Shown here in pieces: positions 7,809-14,601 of a stretch of 39,930 nucleotides of DNA. The DNA lies in NCBI GenBank assembly GCA_021648445.1, contig JAKISU010000010.1, forward strand, positions 1-39,930. Reading direction: 5' to 3'. The position numbers and the translations under genes were made by a program. Numbering within the stretch: position 1 is the first letter of the stretch; each line of letters begins with the position of its first letter. Under the pieces are notes generated by a model. It had not been told where the DNA came from, did no database searches, and worked only from the letters and a program-made list of their open reading frames with translations. This DNA comes from Flavobacteriaceae bacterium. Its GTDB lineage: Bacteria > Bacteroidota > Bacteroidia > Flavobacteriales > Flavobacteriaceae.

Positions 7809-7960
7809 GTTAAAACTCTTCTAAAATTTCATTATAGTTAATAGTTTAACATAGAGTTCGTCTTGAGTCATAAGTATTTAGACAAATTCTGAAACTTGGA
7901 GAATGCTTTTGTTCTCTACTGAAATACTTTTTAGTAGTATGGTTATAACGCGCAAATAAA

Positions 7961-8032
7961 AAATTCTTGAAACCGACCTGCCTACCGGCAGGCAGGCTAT
8001 CCCCGAGGCTCGTCCGACCGGAGCGGGCGAGC
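7961..8032. repeat. Intergenic repeat unit, copy i, with nested palindrome
   Basis: It begins with ATTCTTGAAACCGA, then a 20-bp GC-rich palindrome (7977-7996), then CTATCCCCGAGG and a GC-rich tail. Related units without the nested palindrome lie at 8991-9034 (TTTCTTGAAACCAACTATCC) and 10718-10770. This GC-rich block is in the 7765-8236 gap. An apparent ORF over it on the minus strand (7846-8034) is not credible. Confidence 0.5.
7977..7996. repeat. GC-rich palindrome CCTGCCTACCGGCAGGCAGG
   Basis: 20 bp, self-complementary except at two paired positions. It interrupts the repeat unit at 7961-8032 between AAACCGA and CTATCC. Related words occur at 1295-1311 and 26043-26058. Confidence 0.6.
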
Positions 8033-8063
8033 ATATTATCACGGAATTTATAGATTCAAAACA

Positions 8064-8140
8064 GGGAAAATCCCCTTTTTACACAGGAAAAACCCTTTTT
8101 TATATAAAGGGAAAAACCTCTTAAAATTCAGGGTTTTTCC
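8064..8140. promoter_or_regulatory. Array of GGGAAAAACC-type words upstream of the collagen-like lipoprotein
   Basis: Three direct words (GGGAAAATCCCC at 8064-8075, AGGAAAAACCCT at 8085-8096, AGGGAAAAACC at 8108-8118) are spaced 21 and 24 bp apart, about two helix turns. They are followed by an inverted word GGTTTTTCC (8132-8140). The last two could also form a 9-bp stem with a 13-nt loop. Helical phasing next to a promoter suggests a regulator-binding array. The binding protein is unknown. Confidence 0.4.
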
Positions 8141-8142
8141 TC

Positions 8143-8173
8143 TTGTCTTGAATTGATTTATACTTCACATTTG
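8143..8173 (+). promoter_or_regulatory. Candidate promoter for the collagen-like lipoprotein
   Basis: TTG at 8143-8145, then 20 bp, then CACATTTG at 8166-8173, a 7/8 match to TAnnTTTG. The start codon follows about 60 bp downstream. Confidence 0.35.
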
Positions 8174-8236
8174 CAGTCAAAATAAATCAATAAAAATTTG
8201 AAAAAAATTAGTATTAACAATTAAAATTAAATTATT

Positions 8237-8809
8237 ATGAAAAATGTAATCTCAAAAACAAAGTATGTGCTTATGGCACTAATTATGGTAGTAAGCTTTT
8301 CATGTTCTCCTGAAGACGGTGCTGATGGTGCACAAGGACCCGCAGGGCAAGACGGTACAAATGGGCAAGATGGAGAAGATGGTAATGCGAATGTGCAAAC
8401 TTTTATCTTTGACATTTCAGGAGTGTCTGGATCAAGTTACACACAAAGTATTCCCGAACTGACACAAGATGTCATTGACAATGATGTTATTCTTGGTTAT
8501 GTCAATAGAGGTGCGTTTCAGTATCCGTTACCTGCTATTAAAGTTCAAGGCATATATGATATTAGAACATTATATCGTGTTGGAAATTACCTTATGAATT
8601 TTGATCTTAGTTCTAATGGTAACAATCACAATATATCTGCTGGAGATCTTGAAGAATTAAAAATAATAATTATTGAATCTTCAAATACAACAGCGGGAAG
8701 AAGCACAAGTACGTCTAAAAAACAAAATGTTTTTAATGAATTAAAAGCTGCAGGAGTAGATGTAAATAATTATAATGAAGTAATGGACTATTATGGATTA
8801 GATTATTAA
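8237..8809 (+). CDS. Lipoprotein with a short collagen-like Gly-X-Y segment
   Basis: 190 residues. The N-terminus MKNVISKTKYVLMALIMVVSFSC is a lipoprotein signal with Cys 23 as lipidation site. Residues 26-52 contain about seven consecutive G-x-y triplets (GADGAQGPAGQDGTNGQDGE and onward), as in collagen-like regions that often begin Bacteroidota surface lipoproteins. The remaining 135 residues form an unassigned beta-rich domain with VILGYVNRGAFQYPLP and a C-terminal part of the type found in uncharacterised Flavobacteria lipoproteins. No catalytic motif was recognised. Upstream lies the GGGAAAAACC array, and downstream a terminator hairpin. Confidence 0.8.
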   Translation: MKNVISKTKYVLMALIMVVSFSCSPEDGADGAQGPAGQDGTNGQDGEDGNANVQTFIFDISGVSGSSYTQSIPELTQDVIDNDVILGYVNRGAFQYPLPAIKVQGIYDIRTLYRVGNYLMNFDLSSNGNNHNISAGDLEELKIIIIESSNTTAGRSTSTSKKQNVFNELKAAGVDVNNYNEVMDYYGLDY

Positions 8810-8833
8810 AATATTATTTGAGTTAGTTAGTCA

Positions 8834-8877
8834 TAAAACCGTTGTTATCCTTCTACAAAAAGACAACGGTTTTATTT
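8834..8877 (+). terminator. Rho-independent-like terminator after the collagen-like lipoprotein
   Basis: TAAAACCGTTGT (8834-8845) pairs with ACAACGGTTTTA (8863-8874), a 12-bp stem followed by TTT. Confidence 0.65.
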
Positions 8878-8933
8878 ATAAGTTTTCAAGTATCACCCCA
8901 ATATATACCTTGTTTCTCCTGATAAAACTTCGA

Positions 8934-8953
8934 CTCCCGATAGCTATCGGGAG
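8934..8953. repeat. Perfect palindrome CTCCCGATAGCTATCGGGAG
   Basis: 20-bp perfect palindrome and reference member of the TCCCGAT-NGCTA-TCGGGA subfamily. It forms part of a larger hairpin: ACCTTGTTTCTCC (8908-8920) is inverted at 8951-8963. Confidence 0.8.
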
Positions 8954-8990
8954 AAACAAGGTTTTGTTATGTTATATCAATCTAATAAAA

Positions 8991-9034
8991 AATTTCTTGA
9001 AACCAACTATCCCCGAAGCAAGCCGTCGGGGAAC
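8991..9034. repeat. Intergenic repeat unit, copy ii
   Basis: TTTCTTGAAACCAACTATCC followed by a TCCCCGA...TCGGGGA inverted repeat (9010-9032, 9-nt loop). Related to the units at 7961 and 10718. Confidence 0.5.
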
Positions 9035-9044
9035 TCTTTTGATT

Positions 9045-9077
9045 AGACCTGTCAGGTTTGTAAAACCTGACAGGTCT
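9045..9077. terminator. 15-bp-stem hairpin (AGACCTGTCAGGTTT type)
   Basis: AGACCTGTCAGGTTT (9045-9059) pairs perfectly with AAACCTGACAGGTCT (9063-9077) across a 3-nt loop. It lies directly beyond the stop codon of the minus-strand aldehyde dehydrogenase gene. A near-identical hairpin at 14519-14551 follows dsbD, so this is a dispersed repeat that can serve as a terminator. Confidence 0.6.
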
Positions 9078-9078
9078 T

Positions 9079-10647
9079 TTATAAATCAAATTTTATTCCC
9101 TGAGCTAAGGGAAGGTCGGTAGTATAATTAATAGTATTTGTTTGACGTCTCATATAAACTTTCCAAGCGTCAGAACCAGATTCTCTACCACCACCGGTTT
9201 CTTTTTCACCACCAAAAGCGCCACCTATTTCAGCCCCGGAAGTACCAATATTTACATTTGCTATTCCACAATCTGATCCTGCAACAGATAAGAAACGTTC
9301 TGCTTCACGCAAATTATTGGTCATAATTGCTGATGATAAGCCCTGAACAACGCCATTTTGAATTTCAATTGCATTCTCTACATCTCCTGAATATTTTAAC
9401 AGATATAAGATTGGTGCAAAGGTTTCATGTTGTACAATTTCATAGCTATTATCCGCCTCAGCAATAGCTGGTTTCACATAACATCCACTCTCATAGCCTT
9501 CACCGGAAAGCACACCGCCTTCAATAACCAAATTACCGCCTTCTTCAACTACTTTTTTCAACGATTCTTGATACATTGCAACTGCATCTTTATCGATTAA
9601 CGGACCTATATGATTATTTTCATCTAACGGATTACCTATTCGTAACTGTTTATAAGCATCTACAATCGCATTTTTAACGTTATCGTATATACTTTCATGA
9701 ATTATCAATCGGCGTGTTGAGGTACAACGTTGTCCGGCAGTACCAACAGCGCCAAATACAGCACCAATAACTGTCATTTTTATATCAGCATCGGGCGTAA
9801 CTATAATAGCATTGTTGCCACCTAATTCTAATAGTGATCTTCCTAGTCGTTCAGCTACTTTTTGAGCCACAATTTTTCCCATTCTAATGGAACCGGTAGC
9901 AGAAATTAAAGGAACTCGTTTATCTGTAGTCATCATTTCGCCTACACGATAATCGCCATTTATCAAACAAGATATTCCTTCAGGTAAACCATTTTCTTTA
10001 AATACTGTAGCAGCAATATTTTGACAAGCAATGCCACAAAGTGGTGCTTTTTCTGAAGGTTTCCATACACAAACGTCACCACAGATCCATGCAAGTGCTG
10101 TATTCCAAGCCCAAACAGCCACAGGGAAATTAAAAGCAGAAATAATTCCAACCACACCTAATGAGTGGTATTGATCATACATTCTATGACCAAAACGCTC
10201 ACTGTGCATAGTTGAACCATCTAACTGACGCGATAAGCCTACAGCAAAATCACATATATCTATCATTTCTTGCACTTCACCAAGTCCTTCTTGGTAGCTT
10301 TTACCCATTTCATAGGATACTAACTTGCCTAGGGGTTCTTTTAATTCACGTAATTTTTCACCAAACTGACGCACAATCTCTCCTCTTTGAGGAGCCGGCA
10401 TCACTCTCCAGCTTTTAAATGCTGAAGTAGCTGCACTCATCATTTTTTCATAATCTTCTTTGGTCGTTGTTTTTACTTTCCCAATCAATTGTCCGTCAAC
10501 GGGCGAGTAACTCTCTATTGCCTCTCCATTCCGATAGCTATCGGGAGAAAACCATTGAGAACCTGTAGAAGTTCCCTCATTTATATCTTTTACTCCTAAC
10601 TGTTGTAATGCTTTTTCTATACCGAAATCTGTTACTATTAATGTCAT
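9079..10647 (-). CDS. ALDH7-type aldehyde dehydrogenase (antiquitin / aminoadipate-semialdehyde dehydrogenase-like)
   Basis: 522 residues. The NAD-dependent aldehyde dehydrogenase fold is clear: SAFNFPVAVWAWNTA, WKPSEKAPL, ATGS, LLELGGNN with the catalytic Glu, and GTAGQRCTSTRR with the nucleophile Cys at about residue 308. GGAFGGEKETGGGRESGSDA and the C-terminal RRQTNTINYT are typical of the ALDH7 (antiquitin, AmaB) branch, which oxidises alpha-aminoadipic semialdehyde in lysine breakdown. The real substrate is inferred. Residues 35-39 (PDSYR) are encoded by the dispersed palindrome CCCGATAGCTATCGG and look like an in-frame insertion between WFS and NGE. A minus-strand TAATTTTG box (10672-10679) is a possible promoter. 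The gene stands alone. Confidence 0.9.
   Translation of the reverse strand: MTLIVTDFGIEKALQQLGVKDINEGTSTGSQWFSPDSYRNGEAIESYSPVDGQLIGKVKTTTKEDYEKMMSAATSAFKSWRVMPAPQRGEIVRQFGEKLRELKEPLGKLVSYEMGKSYQEGLGEVQEMIDICDFAVGLSRQLDGSTMHSERFGHRMYDQYHSLGVVGIISAFNFPVAVWAWNTALAWICGDVCVWKPSEKAPLCGIACQNIAATVFKENGLPEGISCLINGDYRVGEMMTTDKRVPLISATGSIRMGKIVAQKVAERLGRSLLELGGNNAIIVTPDADIKMTVIGAVFGAVGTAGQRCTSTRRLIIHESIYDNVKNAIVDAYKQLRIGNPLDENNHIGPLIDKDAVAMYQESLKKVVEEGGNLVIEGGVLSGEGYESGCYVKPAIAEADNSYEIVQHETFAPILYLLKYSGDVENAIEIQNGVVQGLSSAIMTNNLREAERFLSVAGSDCGIANVNIGTSGAEIGGAFGGEKETGGGRESGSDAWKVYMRRQTNTINYTTDLPLAQGIKFDL
10529..10546. repeat. Palindrome inside the ALDH gene
   Basis: The core CCGATAGCTATCGG at 10531-10544 is a perfect 14-bp palindrome. 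On the coding strand CCC GAT AGC TAT CGG encodes P-D-S-Y-R, residues 35-39 of the aldehyde dehydrogenase. Same sequence as the intergenic palindrome at 8934-8953. Confidence 0.8.
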
Positions 10648-10671
10648 TTTATGATTCTTTGTGTTATGTTA

Positions 10672-10679
10672 CAAAATTA
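10672..10679 (-). promoter_or_regulatory. Candidate -7 box (TAATTTTG) for the ALDH gene
   Basis: Perfect TAnnTTTG on the minus strand, 24 bp before the start codon at 10647. No clear -33 element. Confidence 0.4.
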
Positions 10680-10717
10680 CAAATTATTACGTATTTGTAG
10701 ATATTTTGTTTTAAATA

Positions 10718-10770
10718 AATTTCTTAAAACGAACTATCCTCGAGGTCCGCCCGTGCCGGTCGGACGGGCA
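10718..10770. repeat. Intergenic repeat unit, copy iii
   Basis: AATTTCTTAAAACGAACTAT, then CCTCGAGG and a GC-rich hairpin with GCCCGT (10749-10754) and ACGGGC (10764-10769). It lies upstream of the ALDH gene in the 499-bp gap 10648-11146. Beyond it the gap holds an ACTTCGACAAACTCAGTAC word (10784-10802), a hairpin ACCTCTCC/GGAGAGGT (10865-10884), two palindromes and a solo MITE end. Confidence 0.45.
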
Positions 10771-10832
10771 GAGCCATAGGAGTATACTTCGACAAACTCA
10801 GTACATGTTTCGTTCGTTTTATACCTAGTCAA

Positions 10833-10850
10833 TCCCAATAGCTATCGAGA
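10833..10850. repeat. Degenerate palindrome TCCCAATAGCTATCGAGA
   Basis: Two mismatches from TCCCGATAGCTATCGGGA. A decayed member of the same family between ALDH and tilS. Confidence 0.45.
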
Positions 10851-10904
10851 AGGCACAAGTTTTGACCTCTCCTCAAGGAGAGGTGAAATCGGAAACCTCA
10901 AGGC

Positions 10905-10922
10905 ATCCCGAGCACTCGGGAT
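10905..10922. repeat. Palindrome ATCCCGAG-CA-CTCGGGAT
   Basis: 8-bp arms around a 2-nt centre. Same subfamily as 1169-1184 and the copy inside pgi. Confidence 0.7.
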
Positions 10923-11063
10923 AGGGAAATTTCTTAGATTAAAATAATATACATTCTTCATATTAGTATACAAGGCATCTTATTGTACTAAAACAGAAGC
11001 CACAAATTCACGAATACTTAAAAACGATCCTTCAACATCGCTCAGAAAGACATTATCTAATTT

Positions 11064-11081
11064 AACGTGAGTTCGACATAA
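11064..11081. repeat. Solo inverted-repeat end related to the 6314-6630 element
   Basis: AACGTGAGTTCGACATAA matches the right end of the 6314-6630 element (read as AACCTGAGTTCGACCTAA) at 16 of 18 positions. No partner end was found nearby. It may be the relic of a deleted element upstream of tilS. Confidence 0.4.
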
Positions 11082-11146
11082 AAAAATATAATCTCAAATA
11101 AAAAAACCTAACGACCAATAACTAAAAAACTTATCTTTACCCCGTT

Positions 11147-12484
11147 TTGTTAACACAGTTTTCTGAACATATCAACATTCATTTTTCTTTTTTAAAAGAC
11201 AAAAAATTACTGATTGCCATTTCCGGTGGATTAGATAGTGTGGCATTAACGCATTTATTTAATCAACTAAACTTTTCCATTTCATTGGCACATTGTAATT
11301 TTCGCTTACGCGGAAAGGATGCAGACCAAGATGAGGTTTTTGTAAAGCAATTGGCTGAACAGTTACAAGTACCTGTTTTTACAAGATCATTTGAAACAGA
11401 AATTGTTGCTAAACAAAAAAAACTATCCATTCAATTAACTGCCAGAAAACTAAGATATGATTGGTTTGATGAACTTACTAAAAAACATAAATTAGATTAT
11501 TTATTGACTGCACATCATGCCGATGATAACTTAGAAACATTTTTAATTAATACTATTAGAGGAACAGGACTAGACGGCTTAACCGGAATACCGGAAAAAA
11601 ACAAAAATATCATCAGACCGTTATTACTCTTTAGTAGAGAACAAATTGAAAACTATGCTAAAGAAAATAATATCGCTTGGCAAGAAGATAGCACCAATGC
11701 AGAAACAAAATATTTGAGAAATAAGATCAGACATGAGGTAATACCAATTTTAAAAGAGTTGAACCCAAGTTTGTTGACCTCATTTGGTCAAACTATTGAA
11801 AATTTAAAAGGAAGTCGCCAAATCATTGATGATAGAATAACTAGAGTAAAAAAAACAGCTGTCATCCCTGCTCCCGATGGCTATCGGGAAGGAATCCAGA
11901 AACTTAGCATAGAGAATCTTAAAAAACTCAACAACCCTAAAGCCTATTTATACGAATTATTAAAAAACTGTGGATTTACAGAATGGAATGATATAACCAA
12001 TCTATTAGAAGCACAATCAGGCAAACAAGCATTAAGCAAAACCCATCGTTTGGTTAAAGACAGAGACTATTTATTGTTGTCCGACTTACTTCCAACAAAA
12101 ACGGAAGAAAAAGCATATAGAATCAAAAAAAAAGATGAAGATTTAGAAATTGAAGATTTTAAACTCAAACTATCAAGTGTAAAAACTCGAAACCTAAAAC
12201 CCGAAACCCAAAACACAACATACGTAGATAAAGACAAATTAAAATTCCCTCTTAATGTAAGAAAATGGAAAAACGGCGACTATTTTTATCCATTTGGTAT
12301 GCAGGGTAAAAAGAAACTAAGCAAGTTTTTTAAAGATGAAAAAATATCTCTCCTGCAAAAGGAAAAAATATGGTTACTTTGCTCAGAAAATCAAATAGTT
12401 TGGATAATCGGTAGGCGATTAGATGACAGATATAAAATAAAAGACACAACAAAAAATATTCTAAAAATAGAAATCATAAAATGA
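11147..12484 (+). CDS. tilS: tRNA(Ile)-lysidine synthase TilS
   Basis: 445 residues. TilS attaches lysine to C34 of tRNA-Ile(CAU), using ATP, so that AUA is read as isoleucine. The PP-loop SGGLDS is at residues 26-31, followed by AHCNFRLRGKDAD and the DYLLTAHHADDNLETFL motif of the TilS/MesJ ATPase core. The C-terminus (FPLNVRKWKNGDYFYPFGMQ, KKLSKFF) is the tRNA-recognition part. The start is TTG at 11147; no ATG is available, since the frame is closed by TAA at 11123 and the PP-loop follows at once. A TATCTTTA -7-like box (11132-11139) puts transcription near the start codon. Residues 243-247 (PDGYR) come from the dispersed palindrome. A repetitive stretch at 12185-12213 encodes KTRNLKPETQN. 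Its TGA overlaps the ATG of dsbD. Confidence 0.93.
   Translation: MLTQFSEHINIHFSFLKDKKLLIAISGGLDSVALTHLFNQLNFSISLAHCNFRLRGKDADQDEVFVKQLAEQLQVPVFTRSFETEIVAKQKKLSIQLTARKLRYDWFDELTKKHKLDYLLTAHHADDNLETFLINTIRGTGLDGLTGIPEKNKNIIRPLLLFSREQIENYAKENNIAWQEDSTNAETKYLRNKIRHEVIPILKELNPSLLTSFGQTIENLKGSRQIIDDRITRVKKTAVIPAPDGYREGIQKLSIENLKKLNNPKAYLYELLKNCGFTEWNDITNLLEAQSGKQALSKTHRLVKDRDYLLLSDLLPTKTEEKAYRIKKKDEDLEIEDFKLKLSSVKTRNLKPETQNTTYVDKDKLKFPLNVRKWKNGDYFYPFGMQGKKKLSKFFKDEKISLLQKEKIWLLCSENQIVWIIGRRLDDRYKIKDTTKNILKIEIIK
11872..11889. repeat. Palindrome TCCCGATGGCTATCGGGA inside tilS
   Basis: Arms TCCCGA/TCGGGA around TGGCTA. It is read in frame as CCC GAT GGC TAT CGG, P-D-G-Y-R, at TilS residues 243-247, in the linker between the ATPase core and the C-terminal domains. 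Same phase as in the ALDH and nitrilase genes. Confidence 0.8.
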
Positions 12485-14493
12485 AGAAGTTATTATATAT
12501 TCTAAGCCTCTTTTTTGTATTTACAACAACCATCAATGCACAGATTTTTGAACCTGTAAAATGGCAAACTTCAGTAGAGAAAGTATCAGAATCTGAATTT
12601 GATTTGGTAGTAACAGCAACTATTGATGAAGGTTGGCATTTGTATTCGCAATCAATTCCAGAAGATGGTCCAATTCCTACTACCTTTAGCTTTAAAGATG
12701 TTGAAGGTAAATATCAATTAGTTGGTAAAACTATTGAAGACAAAGGTCATGAAGAGTTCGATAAAGTATTTGAAATGAATATCAAATATTTTGAAAACAA
12801 AGCAACATTTAAACAGCGGATCAAATTACTAACTGACGAGAAGATTATCATTACAGAAACTGTAGAGTTTATGGTTTGTGACGATGCTCAATGTTTACCG
12901 CCCACTGAAGAAGAAATTAGTTTTACTGTACAAGGAAAAGCAAGTACAGGAAAAATAGATGAAATAAAAAGTACTGAGAATAATAAAGTTAATGGCAGTA
13001 CTAACATTCAAAAGAAAGCTGAAGTTAAAAAAGTTATTGAAACGACACCAAAGGGAAAAAAGCCTAGAAGCTTGTTAGGAATTTTCTTAATAGCCTTTTT
13101 CTCAGGCTTTTTAGCATTACTTACGCCATGTGTATTTCCGATGATACCTATGACAGTAAGTTTTTTTACCAAACAAAGTAAGACGAAAGCAGCAGGAATT
13201 AAAAATGCTCTTATTTATGGACTATCCATTATATTAATTTATGTTGCATTAGGGACAATGGTGTCATACTTTTTTGGTGCCGATGCACTAAATGCACTTG
13301 CAACAAACGTATGGTTTAATATTATTTTCTTCTTATTATTGATAATTTTTGCAATTTCCTTTTTAGGAGCTTTTGAGCTAACACTGCCAAGTTCTTGGGG
13401 AACTAAAGTAGATGCACAAGCTGATAGAGGAGGTATAATAGGAATTTTCTTTATGGCACTAGCATTGGCTATTGTTTCATTTTCTTGTACAGGTCCGATT
13501 GTCGGAACCTTATTAGTAGAAGCAGCTTCCGGTGGGAATCAAATAGGCCCCATTGTTGGAATGTTAGGTTTTTCATTAGCAATAGCCATACCATTTGCTT
13601 TATTTGCAGCATTTCCCGGTTGGTTAAATTCATTACCAAAATCAGGAGGTTGGTTAAATACAGTTAAAGTTGTACTAGGATTTTTAGAACTAGCATTAGC
13701 CTTTAAATTTTTATCAAATGCTGATTTGGTATTACAGTTACATTGGCTGGAAAGAGAAGTGTTTTTAGCCATTTGGATTACAATTTTTGGAGCATTGGCA
13801 TTTTACTTATTCGGAAAAATCAGATTGCCACATGATTCGCCAACTGAACACATTTCAGTAGGGAGATTAAGCTTGGGCTTAATAGTAGTAGCATTTACTA
13901 TTTATTTAATTCCTGGTCTTTGGGGAGCACCATTAAAACTAATAAGCGGTTTCCCACCACCAATGCAGTATAGTGAATCTCCTTATGGAGTCGGCTTTAC
14001 AAGACTGGGTTCAGGAGGAGCTACACATCAAAAATTACCCGAAGATGCTAAATATGGACCACATGATATTATTACATTTTTAGATTACGATAAAGGGTTG
14101 GCGTATGCTAAAGAAGTAAATAAACCAGTATTATTAGATTTTACAGGTCATGCATGTGTAAACTGTCGAAAAATGGAAGAACGCGTATGGTCAGACCCCA
14201 ACGTTTTACAAGTGCTTAAAAATGATATTGTCTTAGTTTCTTTATATGTTGATGATAAACGACCACTACCTGAAAACGAACAATATATATCTGAAACCAC
14301 AGGAAAGAAAATTAAGTCTATTGGTAATAAATGGAGCGATTTTCAGATAAAAAAATACAAAGCTAATGCGCAACCCTATTATGTATTGTTGGATCATAAC
14401 GGAGATAATTTAAACGAATATTCAGCCTATAATCCGAATATTGACAGTTATTTGGCATGGCTTAAAGAAGGTATCGGAAATTTTAAAAAATAA
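12481..14493 (+). CDS. dsbD: DsbD-family thiol:disulfide interchange protein
   Basis: 670 residues. It transfers electrons from cytoplasmic thioredoxin across the inner membrane to periplasmic thiol proteins. A signal peptide (MKKLLYILSLFFVFTTTINA) precedes the N-terminal DsbD-alpha-like domain with the Cys pair in CDDAQCLPP. The membrane core (about 195-480) has Cys 217 in TPCVFPMIPM and Cys 336 in SFSCTGPIVG. A C-terminal thioredoxin-like domain has CVNC at 559-562. All three redox pairs are present, so the cascade should be functional. ATGA overlap with tilS indicates translational coupling. A strong terminator follows. Confidence 0.92.
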   Translation: MKKLLYILSLFFVFTTTINAQIFEPVKWQTSVEKVSESEFDLVVTATIDEGWHLYSQSIPEDGPIPTTFSFKDVEGKYQLVGKTIEDKGHEEFDKVFEMNIKYFENKATFKQRIKLLTDEKIIITETVEFMVCDDAQCLPPTEEEISFTVQGKASTGKIDEIKSTENNKVNGSTNIQKKAEVKKVIETTPKGKKPRSLLGIFLIAFFSGFLALLTPCVFPMIPMTVSFFTKQSKTKAAGIKNALIYGLSIILIYVALGTMVSYFFGADALNALATNVWFNIIFFLLLIIFAISFLGAFELTLPSSWGTKVDAQADRGGIIGIFFMALALAIVSFSCTGPIVGTLLVEAASGGNQIGPIVGMLGFSLAIAIPFALFAAFPGWLNSLPKSGGWLNTVKVVLGFLELALAFKFLSNADLVLQLHWLEREVFLAIWITIFGALAFYLFGKIRLPHDSPTEHISVGRLSLGLIVVAFTIYLIPGLWGAPLKLISGFPPPMQYSESPYGVGFTRLGSGGATHQKLPEDAKYGPHDIITFLDYDKGLAYAKEVNKPVLLDFTGHACVNCRKMEERVWSDPNVLQVLKNDIVLVSLYVDDKRPLPENEQYISETTGKKIKSIGNKWSDFQIKKYKANAQPYYVLLDHNGDNLNEYSAYNPNIDSYLAWLKEGIGNFKK

Positions 14494-14518
14494 AATAGTG
14501 TAACTATTATTTATAGAA

Positions 14519-14556
14519 AGACCTGACAGGTTTTGGAAACCTGTCAGGTCTTTTTT
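14519..14556 (+). terminator. Terminator after dsbD (AGACCTGACAGGTTT hairpin)
   Basis: AGACCTGACAGGTTT (14519-14533) pairs perfectly with 14537-14551 across a TGG loop and is followed by five more T. A textbook intrinsic terminator. The hairpin is also a dispersed repeat (compare 9045-9077). Confidence 0.85.
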
Positions 14557-14574
14557 AACAATAAAAAAACAAGT

Positions 14575-14582
14575 TATATTTG
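14575..14582 (+). promoter_or_regulatory. Predicted -7 box (TATATTTG) for tryptophan 2,3-dioxygenase
   Basis: Perfect TAnnTTTG, 19 bp before the ATG at 14602. It supports 14602 rather than an upstream ATG at 14533, which lies inside the terminator. Confidence 0.5.
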
Positions 14583-14601
14583 TACATCAATTAATACTAC
14601 A

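Noticed and set aside
7846-8034. Minus-strand ORF of 62 codons across the GC-rich repeat
   Set aside because: It is composed of the repeat unit and palindrome; no promoter and no recognisable domain.
8910-9122. Plus-strand ORF of 70 codons
   Set aside because: It crosses two hairpins and runs antisense into the end of the ALDH gene; a repeat-derived open frame.
14533-14601. Upstream ATG for the tryptophan dioxygenase
   Set aside because: It lies in the dsbD terminator and upstream of the best -7 box; the family-like sequence begins at 14602.
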